Below are positions 1 through 6,021 of a stretch of DNA of 7,051 nucleotides, in pieces. Both the position numbers and the translations under genes were made by a program. Source of the stretch: Candidatus Kuenenia stuttgartensis (GTDB lineage Bacteria > Planctomycetota > Planctomycetia > Isosphaerales > Isosphaeraceae); NCBI GenBank assembly GCA_945872325.1, contig CAMBZY010000166.1, positions 1 to 7,051 on the forward strand, written 5' to 3'. The notes under the pieces were generated by a model. That model searched no databases, had not been told where the DNA came from, and saw nothing but the letters and a program-made list of their open reading frames with translations. Each line of letters begins with the position of its first letter. Position 1 is the stretch's first letter.

Positions 1-47
1 ATTTCCACACTGACCATTTTCGGAGCCATCACTGACTGTGGTTCCAT
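1..47 (-). CDS. Possible 5' end of a leftward gene (partial, doubtful)
   Basis: On the minus strand an ATG at 45-47 opens 15 codons (MEPQSVMAPKMVSVE) and leaves the window without a stop. A second in-frame ATG lies at 27-29. Only a weak purine stretch (GTGGGA) stands directly before the first ATG, so the start is not supported by a clear ribosome binding site. A gene here would be divergent from manA and would share the 48-409 region as a control region. The fragment is too short to recognise a family, and the competing plus-strand frame 1 (open from 1 to the TAA at 91-93) is an equally possible explanation. Confidence 0.15.
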   Translation of the reverse strand, partial: MEPQSVMAPKMVSVE

Positions 48-245
48 TCCCACAGCCGCTTTCAGGATTAGCCCTGAGATTAAAAGGCTGTAAACCGAAC
101 ATCGAACCCTTGGATTCATCACATTCAACATCCGGATTCCCTCTTCTTGAATCGGTCGCAGGCCGAAATGGATCAACTCATTTGTGTGGGCTTCAGAAAT
201 TGACGCAATGGTTTGGAAGGAGTGAACTTCACGCATTTTTGATAG

Positions 246-285
246 TTGGAAATGCGTTTGAGTTCTGGTAAAGTTACGCTATTAT
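246..285 (+). promoter_or_regulatory. Candidate sigma70-like promoter(s) for manA
   Basis: Two overlapping promoter-like arrangements are visible. The first is TTGGAA at 246-251, a 17-base spacer and TAAAGT at 269-274. The second is TTGAGT at 258-263, a 16-base spacer and TATTAT at 280-285, whose -10 box is one base from consensus. Predicted starts would lie near 281 or 292, giving manA a leader of roughly 120-130 bases. The consensus used is the general bacterial housekeeping one. Its use in this organism is an assumption, and hits of this quality occur by chance in AT-rich stretches. Confidence 0.35.
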
Positions 286-287
286 TC

Positions 288-413
288 ATGATCCGGAACC
301 ATGAGTCAACATCGCAAACGAATTATGAGGCGTGGCGTGAACGACCCCATCCTGTTAGGATACTTCAAAGCATCGTGCGACCTCACAAACGGATGACTAC
401 AAAACCACAATGA
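288..413 (+). CDS. Doubtful 41-residue small ORF overlapping the manA start
   Basis: An ATG at 288 opens a 41-codon frame (beginning MIRNHESTSQ, ending HKRMTTKPQ) that closes with TGA at 411-413. Its stop overlaps the manA ATG (410-412) as ATGA, the geometry expected of translational coupling. An internal ATG at 393 preceded by GG would give a six-codon version. The peptide is rich in Arg and His, has no recognisable domain, and has no clear Shine-Dalgarno site. The start lies close to the predicted transcription starts, so it would be near-leaderless from the first promoter candidate and excluded from the second. I rate it as possibly a leader ORF and quite possibly chance. Confidence 0.2.
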   Translation: MIRNHESTSQTNYEAWRERPHPVRILQSIVRPHKRMTTKPQ

Positions 414-1420
414 ATCCGCTTCTTGACTCACCTCTGATTTTCGACTCCATCCTCAAACAAATTCTTTGGGGCGGCAGACGATTAGGCAATTTGCTGGGAA
501 AATCCATCGGCCCCGGCAACGATTATGCTGAAAGCTGGGAAATCGCAGACCACACTAATGGCCGATCCATCGTGTGCCAACCCGCAGAATGGGCAGGCAA
601 GTCTATCGCAGACCTTTTGAAACAACATCCCAAAGAACTTTTAGGTACTGCACTTACAGATCGTTACACACAGTTCCCCTTGCTGATCAAGTTTCTGGAT
701 GCCCACCAGGATCTCTCCATTCAGGTACATCCAGATAACGCTCTCGCTCGCCGTCTTGTGAACGACAACGGCAAAAATGAAGCCTGGGTGGTGCTTCACT
801 CCGAACCCGGCAGCCGGATCTATGCCGGCCTGAAGACAGGTGTCACGCGTGAAGCTCTGGATTTAGCCATGCAGCAGCAGTCGGTGTCAGAACTTGTGCA
901 TAGTTTTGAGCCATTGGCTGGTGATTGTATTATAATTCCAGCGGGGACTGTGCATGCGATCGGCGCCGGTATTGTCATCGCAGAAATCCAGCAGATGTCG
1001 GATGCCACGTTCCGGGTCGATGACTGGGGCCGTGTTGGCCCAGATGGCAATCCCCGCCAGCTTCACCTTGCGGAAGCACTTGAAGCCACAGACTTTGAGC
1101 GAGGCCCTGTCAGCCCCCTGAAGCCCGAACCTGTGCCCACGGAAAGCCCTGAAAACATTCATGAAAAACTCGCTTATTGCGATTTTTTTGGAATTGATCG
1201 GTGGAAGTTAAACGCTTCAGCCACCCTTGGGTTTGCCGATCGTTCACGGTTCACCATATTGATCATAACTAATGGTATAGCAAAGGTTTCCAGTCATCAT
1301 GGCTCTGATATTGAAGCCCATTCCGGAACCACGGTATTAATACCAGCGGCCGCCGGTTCGGTTTTGGTCACACCATTCGGTAATGACACATTGCAACTTC
1401 TGGAATGCCACGTTCCTTGA
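410..1420 (+). CDS. manA: Mannose-6-phosphate isomerase, class I
   Basis: This cytoplasmic zinc enzyme interconverts mannose-6-phosphate and fructose-6-phosphate, feeding mannose into glycolysis or supplying GDP-mannose synthesis. At 336 residues it has the length of the short Bacillus-type ManA, not the roughly 390-residue enterobacterial form. Metal ligands are visible as Gln105 and His107 in QVHPD, Glu124 in GKNEAW, and His182 in IPAGTVHAIGAG. The following stretch, IAEIQQMSDATFRVDDWGR (190-208), carries the active-site Arg202. Residues from about 255 onward form the C-terminal beta-barrel domain. The segment near 221-240 (EALEATDFERGPVSPLKP) resembles planctomycete homologues as I recall them. 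The ATG at 410 is the only in-frame ATG after an upstream stop at 356-358, and it has no clear Shine-Dalgarno site. The 3' end overlaps the next gene by 16 bases, suggesting one transcript. No key residue is missing. Identification as a type I PMI is secure; in vivo direction is unknown. Confidence 0.95.
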   Translation: MNPLLDSPLIFDSILKQILWGGRRLGNLLGKSIGPGNDYAESWEIADHTNGRSIVCQPAEWAGKSIADLLKQHPKELLGTALTDRYTQFPLLIKFLDAHQDLSIQVHPDNALARRLVNDNGKNEAWVVLHSEPGSRIYAGLKTGVTREALDLAMQQQSVSELVHSFEPLAGDCIIIPAGTVHAIGAGIVIAEIQQMSDATFRVDDWGRVGPDGNPRQLHLAEALEATDFERGPVSPLKPEPVPTESPENIHEKLAYCDFFGIDRWKLNASATLGFADRSRFTILIITNGIAKVSSHHGSDIEAHSGTTVLIPAAAGSVLVTPFGNDTLQLLECHVP

Positions 1421-2604
1421 GGGCTATTGGACTAGTGCAGAACCTAAATGATCCACCAATCGACCACAAAGTAAACTCCATGATATTGAAATCAGATCGA
1501 GCTACAATTGCCATGGCAATTGGTCTCACCATCGGAGCCATCAGGGCCACTTTTCTTACAAGAAGCTGGATAATTCTTGCGATCGGCCTTTTGGCAGATA
1601 AACTCGCATGTTCAACCATTGGCTTGCATCGACATGCCGTCGCTCAGCGGTGGTCGGCTGAAATCACCCGTCAAATACCTGAAAAACTCCAGGAGTTTTT
1701 TGATAAGGCATGGATTGGTCCACTTGGTCTAGCGGCCCCGTTTTTCAATCTTTCCGAGGCTACAACAGCCAATGATATCATTAAGTCCTTATTAGGAATT
1801 CTTTTCACCCTCACCATCTGGGGACTCGTAGGGTCAGCCATTTGCCGGATTGCATTAACAAGAATGGCGGACGCTCCGATCCCCGGTGTGAAATCGGCCC
1901 TGAAATATGCGATTCAACAGAGAAAAACTCTGGCCGGATCAATACTTGCACCGATTGCCCTGATCATTATATTATTCAGCTCAATCATCATTCTAGGAGT
2001 ATTGACGAAACTACCGTTCGCAGGACCAGTTTTTGCATGGGTTTTTGTTCCATTGGCACTGATTCCGTCATGCATATTGGTCTTTACCCTGATTGGTTGC
2101 ATTTTGGGATGGCCTCTGGCGATGGCAGCAGCCATGGCAGAAGGTGAAGATCTATTCGACGCCTTCAGCCGTTCTCAGACATACCTTTTTCAGGCACCAC
2201 TCAGCTTTGCGATTACATTCAAGGTCGGATTCCTTCTGCAAGCCATCGGTTATGCAATGGTACAATTTCTGAGCTGGGGGCTGATTTTCATATTGCATTC
2301 CGGATTTGCCATAACAGGATTCGTCACCGATCCTGTAAATATCAGTTGGAGCAATAAACTTCCAGCTCCCTGGACCATGCCTGATATCTCAACCAGCGCG
2401 TTCAATTCTTGGGTCTCCCTCATCACGCATTTGGCTGCGTCGTGGCCGATTGGATTTGCATTTGCTTTTCCAGCAGCTTTGTATTTGACACTCCGCACCA
2501 AAGTGGATCATGTCCCACCCACGGAAATTGACTGGCCTGGAAAACCTGAAGGAGATTTTGCAGGCCAAACTGCACCCCATGAATCAGCCTCTGTTAGTGA
2601 ATAA
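1405..2604 (+). CDS. Uncharacterised polytopic membrane protein
   Basis: This protein of 399 residues has about seven or eight hydrophobic segments, around residues 33-49, 53-68, 125-148, 176-200, 207-238 (long enough for two passes), 262-283, 285-306 and 338-362, so it should lie in the cytoplasmic membrane. A soluble loop spans about 72-122, and residues 366-399 form an acidic hydrophilic tail. Two segments stand out: SAICRIALTRMADAPIPG (144-161) and the stretch 236-266 with its AEGEDLFDAFSRSQTYLFQAP core. I associate both, from memory only, with an uncharacterised planctomycete membrane family; no function is known to me. The first ATG (1405) lies inside the manA end. An alternative in-frame ATG at 1480 (residue 26) would remove the overlap and start just before the first hydrophobic segment. 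Neither start has a good Shine-Dalgarno site. Co-directionality and overlap suggest cotranscription with manA, which does not by itself imply a role in mannose metabolism. Confidence 0.82.
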   Translation: MPRSLRAIGLVQNLNDPPIDHKVNSMILKSDRATIAMAIGLTIGAIRATFLTRSWIILAIGLLADKLACSTIGLHRHAVAQRWSAEITRQIPEKLQEFFDKAWIGPLGLAAPFFNLSEATTANDIIKSLLGILFTLTIWGLVGSAICRIALTRMADAPIPGVKSALKYAIQQRKTLAGSILAPIALIIILFSSIIILGVLTKLPFAGPVFAWVFVPLALIPSCILVFTLIGCILGWPLAMAAAMAEGEDLFDAFSRSQTYLFQAPLSFAITFKVGFLLQAIGYAMVQFLSWGLIFILHSGFAITGFVTDPVNISWSNKLPAPWTMPDISTSAFNSWVSLITHLAASWPIGFAFAFPAALYLTLRTKVDHVPPTEIDWPGKPEGDFAGQTAPHESASVSE

Positions 2605-2625
2605 GAGAGGCATGGCCAGAATCCA

Positions 2626-2654
2626 TTGGCACCGTTCCGCCGATCGGATAAGAT
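2626..2654 (+). promoter_or_regulatory. Candidate sigma70-like promoter for the sulfatase
   Basis: TTGGCA (2626-2631, five of six consensus positions) is followed by an exact 17-base spacer and TAAGAT (2649-2654, four of six including the first two and last two positions). It lies in the 93-base gap between the membrane protein gene and the sulfatase. A start near 2661 would leave a leader of about 37 bases containing the AGAAGG ribosome binding site. This is the best promoter match I saw in the window and would make the sulfatase pair a separate transcription unit. It remains a consensus match only. Confidence 0.45.
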
Positions 2655-2680
2655 TTCACAATCCCCACATTGGTGCTTAT

Positions 2681-2686
2681 AGAAGG
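2681..2686 (+). promoter_or_regulatory. Shine-Dalgarno-like site of the sulfatase gene
   Basis: AGAAGG stands 11 bases before the ATG at 2698, slightly farther than the usual 5-9 bases. It is the clearest ribosome binding site in the window and supports 2698 as the start, as does the signal peptide that begins directly at that ATG. Confidence 0.45.
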
Positions 2687-2697
2687 CAGCTCAAAAC

Positions 2698-4245
2698 ATG
2701 CAGCGAATCCTTTTTTCGACGATCGCAATCGGTTTGCTGTTATTTTTCCAGAGATATGCTGGATCGGCTGAAACACCCAATATCATTCTGATTTACGCCG
2801 ACGATATCGGCTATGGCGATCTAAGCTGCTATGGTGCGACAGCCGTGAAAACTCCGAATCTGGATCGGCTTGCAATTGAAGGTCTGAAGCACACGGACGG
2901 CCATTCGGCATCCGCCACCTGCACTCCATCGCGATACGCCTTGCTCACTGGAGAATACGCATGGAGACGCAAAGGCACGGGTGTGGCAACAGGCGACGCT
3001 TCGATGATTATCGAGCCAGGGCGAACCACTCTGGCCTCGATCCTTAAATCGGCAGATTATCATACCGGTTATGTCGGAAAATGGCATTTGGGACTGGGTC
3101 GTCCAGCCATGAACTGGAATGGCCCGATCTCACCTGGTCCAAAGGAGTTGGGTTTTGACGAACATTTTTTAATCCCAGCTACCGGGGACCGCGTCCCTTG
3201 CGTATATATCGAGAATGGAAAAGTGAAAGGGCTTGATCCCTCTGACCCAATCACAGTCAGTTTTGGCAAGCCTATCGACGATAGCCCGACCGGGAAATTA
3301 AGGCCTGATCTACTCTTCAGAACCAGGCCAAGCCACGGCCATGACATGACAATCGTAAATGGAATCAGTCGAATCGGTTATATGACGGGCGGAAAATCAG
3401 CCCTCTGGGACGATGAAACCATGGCGGATGTGATTACTGGCAAGGCGACCGATTTTATTGACAAGAATCAGAAAAGCCCGTTTTTCCTCTACTTCTCCAC
3501 ACATGACATCCACGTTCCGCGTGTTCCTCACCCTCGATTTGTCGGCAAAACCCAGATGGGCCCACGTGGAGATGCAATTGTCCAGCTCGACTGGTGCGTC
3601 GGCCAGATCCTCGATAAACTCGATAAGCTCAGTATCTCAAAAAACACCATGGTCATCTTCTCAAGTGATAATGGTCCGGTGGTGGATGATGGATATCAGG
3701 AACAAGCCGTGGAAAAAATTGGCTCGCACAAACCTGCTGGACCATTTCGGGGCGGTAAATACAGCAACTTCGAAGGCGGTACGCGGGTCCCTTTGCTAGT
3801 GCGTTGGCCAGATAGAATAAAGCCTGGAACGACATCAGGGGCATTGATTTGTCAAGTGGATTTTCCGGCAACGTTTGCGAAGCTGACAGGCCAGGATTTC
3901 CCTGATCATATTGGCCCTGACAGTTTTGATATATTGGATGCGTTGATCGGAAAATCTTCCAATGGCCGCGATCATCTGGTGGAGCATTCAAGCCAGACAA
4001 ATTTGCGACAAGGTCATTGGAAGTTGATTCCGGCCAATCGTGGAGCGAAATTCAACAAGGCGACCGGCACTGAACTGGGCAACGACACCACTACCCAGCT
4101 TTATGATTTGGCCGCTGACCCTGGCGAGCAGAAGGATCTCTCAAAAGAGCGACCGGAGCAAGTTTCTAACATGCAAATCAGGCTGCAAAAAATCCGAGAT
4201 TCCGGTTACAGCCGCCCGGGATTCCAGCCAGAACCGCAAAAATGA
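2698..4245 (+). CDS. Secreted Cys-type sulfatase (arylsulfatase A-like)
   Basis: This 515-residue enzyme of the alkaline-phosphatase-like superfamily hydrolyses sulfate esters, probably on sulfated glycans. The N-terminus is a Sec signal peptide (Arg3, then a hydrophobic core at 4-17) with likely cleavage after Ala24, so it acts in the periplasm or outside. The sulfatase signature CTPSR lies at 75-79. Cys75 (codon 2920-2922) is the residue converted to formylglycine and Arg79 stabilises it. Other active-site elements are visible: ADDIGYGD with Asp35 and Asp36, VGKWHLG with Lys128, THDIHVP with His272, SSDNG with Asp324 and Asn325, and RGGKYSNFEGG with Lys354. The C-terminal subdomain ends with the common QLYDLAADPGEQKDL element (467-481). 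It is full length with no missing key residue. The substrate cannot be read from the sequence. No formylglycine-generating enzyme is encoded in this window. The stop overlaps the next gene's first ATG. Confidence 0.96.
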   Translation: MQRILFSTIAIGLLLFFQRYAGSAETPNIILIYADDIGYGDLSCYGATAVKTPNLDRLAIEGLKHTDGHSASATCTPSRYALLTGEYAWRRKGTGVATGDASMIIEPGRTTLASILKSADYHTGYVGKWHLGLGRPAMNWNGPISPGPKELGFDEHFLIPATGDRVPCVYIENGKVKGLDPSDPITVSFGKPIDDSPTGKLRPDLLFRTRPSHGHDMTIVNGISRIGYMTGGKSALWDDETMADVITGKATDFIDKNQKSPFFLYFSTHDIHVPRVPHPRFVGKTQMGPRGDAIVQLDWCVGQILDKLDKLSISKNTMVIFSSDNGPVVDDGYQEQAVEKIGSHKPAGPFRGGKYSNFEGGTRVPLLVRWPDRIKPGTTSGALICQVDFPATFAKLTGQDFPDHIGPDSFDILDALIGKSSNGRDHLVEHSSQTNLRQGHWKLIPANRGAKFNKATGTELGNDTTTQLYDLAADPGEQKDLSKERPEQVSNMQIRLQKIRDSGYSRPGFQPEPQK

Positions 4246-5987
4246 GGCCCGATTCCGCGGCAAAAAAAATGAATAAAACCGACACACAACCACTCATTAG
4301 AATTTCGCCCAGGCTCCAAATCTGGGGCGACAAGAAACTCGGTCTTCTGTCGCACATTTTTTTAATGCTCCTGATTTTAATTGCACCATGCTGGCTTTTC
4401 GGCTTACATCGATTACCTGCCTGGATTCTGGGCGATTCGCCCCTGACAGTCGTTGTGCATCAAGAGTTGGATTATCGCCTGCACTCCGATGATTTTTCAT
4501 ACATTGGAGCATCACGCTCCTGGCCACGTATGGTGGAGAATTTACTGGTGCCGCATAATACGCACATCTGCCCTTCCTGGAGAGTGTTGACATGGGGCGT
4601 GGTAAAGGCGGCGGGCGACCTGGTGCACCTTCAGGACGTGATGAAGCCTGTCAGTTACCTTGCTTTAGCGCTTGTCATGCTTCAAGTCGGGCATTTTGTG
4701 GCTCATGAGTCTCGCAGCATGGGGCTCGGATATACCGCTTCGGTTCTGGTCGGCGTGACCTCCCTCCAACGGCTTTCTACGATTTGGTTCTCTGCCGGTC
4801 AAACGCTCTGGGCAGGTCTTTTTATCGTCACCGCCCTGATTTTGACTCAGGAATCATTAAGACGCAACTGGCGATGGCTTTGGCCGGGTGTTGTCCTCTG
4901 CTGCTGGATTGCGGGCGGCTTCTGGACGATTGGTCACGCCGCCGGCCCAACCTGCGCGATTTATATTCTGGCAGTGACCCGAGGCAAACGGAAATTTCTG
5001 GCGTTGGTTCCTCTGATGGCCACTCTTTTTGCCGTTGCCTTTTCGCTAGCATTTAGCGGAAATGCGATCGATGCGACAAATTCATTTCATGGCCGCACCA
5101 CAAAAGAAGCGTTGGGACCGATCCAAGGCATATCGCACACCTGTCATTCCATTATTGAAACACTAATTTTTGGCAACTTGGGAATTGATGTCATTACAAC
5201 AGATATTCAAGCAGTAGCTCTCACTCTGATTCTCGCGTTGACATGGTTTTTCTGGCATTTAAGGAGCGGGCAGCGCATCACGGCTCTGGAGTGGACCGGC
5301 GCAGCACTTTGCATTTCCGCATATTGGGTGGAGTGGTCGTTTCGCGGCTATTTTTCCTGGGTCAATCTAAAACATATTCTTTATTGGTACGACTCCATCC
5401 CGCAGATCGGCTGGGTGATGTTTCTGTGTGGCTGGGTTCAGGCGGGCCAAGGCCTTGAAACAGCTCCTTGCGACAAATCCACCATCGGCAAAATCTGTAT
5501 CACTCGCAAAGCCGCAGTAGCGATAATAGCTTTGATCATCGTCATGCTCACGCTGCATCAACCGGAGGTGGACAGACAATTACTGGAAACAACACCACGG
5601 CAAGTCGCTGCTGAAATTGAATTCAACAAATTTCCGACACCTGAACTTAAACGAGTCCGTGCCAATTACATTTGGCGAGATCGCGTCAAACGTCAACTGC
5701 GTTGCCTAAAGCGTTTCCAGGAAGCCGAAAGAATTGCCCAAAGCCTGGGCTGGGGGCGGGAAGATTTATCAAACGCCTTCGGACGTCTTCGATTACCCGA
5801 AATCCCCAAGGTCTATGACGCTGTGTCCATGTTCGACCTTCCGCTCAAAGGTAGATCGCCGGCCAACCCTGAAGAAGTCAGACGGCGATTGGGAGAGTTA
5901 GTGGCGTTCGAGCCAGAAAAACTACCAGACTGGCTCGCCGGCTCGCAAATTCTCTGGCCGCCCAAAGGCGATGAAGTTGATCAATAA
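4242..5987 (+). CDS. Polytopic membrane protein with GT-C-like signatures
   Basis: A protein of 581 residues with a first transmembrane segment at about 33-54, a large loop at 55-134, roughly nine more hydrophobic segments between 135 and 437, and a soluble C-terminal region of about 140 residues (440-581). The first loop carries Asp83-Asp84-Phe85, then PHNTHICPSWR (104-114). An acidic pair in the first external loop after TM1 is the hallmark of GT-C glycosyltransferases, which use lipid-linked sugar donors, and the DDF plus PHNxHxxP arrangement recalls uncharacterised GT-C-like bacterial proteins. This is an inference, not a family match. FRGYFSWVNLKHILYWYDSI (367-386) is a second distinctive stretch. 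The first ATG (4242) overlaps the sulfatase stop as ATGA; a second in-frame ATG at 4269 follows an eight-A run. Neither has a clear Shine-Dalgarno site. The overlap points to coupled expression with the sulfatase. It could instead be a non-enzymatic membrane protein. Confidence 0.82.
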   Translation: MRPDSAAKKMNKTDTQPLIRISPRLQIWGDKKLGLLSHIFLMLLILIAPCWLFGLHRLPAWILGDSPLTVVVHQELDYRLHSDDFSYIGASRSWPRMVENLLVPHNTHICPSWRVLTWGVVKAAGDLVHLQDVMKPVSYLALALVMLQVGHFVAHESRSMGLGYTASVLVGVTSLQRLSTIWFSAGQTLWAGLFIVTALILTQESLRRNWRWLWPGVVLCCWIAGGFWTIGHAAGPTCAIYILAVTRGKRKFLALVPLMATLFAVAFSLAFSGNAIDATNSFHGRTTKEALGPIQGISHTCHSIIETLIFGNLGIDVITTDIQAVALTLILALTWFFWHLRSGQRITALEWTGAALCISAYWVEWSFRGYFSWVNLKHILYWYDSIPQIGWVMFLCGWVQAGQGLETAPCDKSTIGKICITRKAAVAIIALIIVMLTLHQPEVDRQLLETTPRQVAAEIEFNKFPTPELKRVRANYIWRDRVKRQLRCLKRFQEAERIAQSLGWGREDLSNAFGRLRLPEIPKVYDAVSMFDLPLKGRSPANPEEVRRRLGELVAFEPEKLPDWLAGSQILWPPKGDEVDQ

Positions 5988-6021
5988 TTTCAACTCAATC
6001 ACGTCTCAAAACTGCTGAAAG

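Larger units (their letters stand above)
1..409. other. Intergenic leader upstream of manA, no confident gene
   Basis: This stretch of about 400 bases holds no gene I can support with confidence. An open frame from a GTG at 38 to a stop at 269-271 gives 77 residues with no recognisable domain and uneven composition, so I do not call it. At the left edge, plus-strand frame 1 is open from base 1 to a TAA at 91-93. On the minus strand a frame opens at an ATG at 45-47 and runs off the edge, so either a gene end or a divergent gene start could lie there. Promoter-like elements sit at 246-285, and two short overlapping open frames lie between 288 and 413. A weak imperfect hairpin at 132-155 has no T-tract. 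The region most likely carries the transcription start and 5' leader of manA. Confidence 0.6.

Noticed and set aside
1..10. DnaA-box-like sequence at the left edge (ATTTCCACA)
   Set aside because: Two mismatches to the TTATCCACA consensus, isolated, with no AT-rich unwinding region or further boxes.
132..155. Imperfect hairpin (CCGGATTC with GAATCGG, one bulged base)
   Set aside because: Short stem with a bulge, no T-tract and no match to a riboswitch or known regulatory RNA that I can recognise.
38..271. 77-residue open frame with a GTG start upstream of manA
   Set aside because: No ribosome binding site, no recognisable domain, low-complexity Ser/Gly/Leu mix, and it overlaps the promoter-like elements at 246-285.
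820..1162. Minus-strand open frames inside manA
   Set aside because: They lie antisense to a clear, full-length ManA with intact zinc ligands. Their translations show no domain.
1842..2147. Plus-strand 101-residue frame inside the membrane protein gene
   Set aside because: Shadow of a hydrophobic coding sequence in another frame; Cys/His-rich by accident and without domain signals.
3458..3799. Plus-strand 113-residue frame and an antisense 115-residue frame within the sulfatase
   Set aside because: The sulfatase frame carries conserved active-site residues across the same interval, so these are shadows.
2698..5987. Idea that the sulfatase and membrane protein form part of a polysaccharide utilisation locus
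   Set aside because: No glycoside hydrolase, SusC/SusD pair, transporter or regulator is visible in the window. The context is too thin to claim it.
5973..5996. Possible terminator hairpin at the convergent gene junction (AGTTGA pairing with TCAACT around a 9-base loop)
   Set aside because: Only six base pairs, mostly A-T, with no T-tract on either strand. Too weak to call a terminator.
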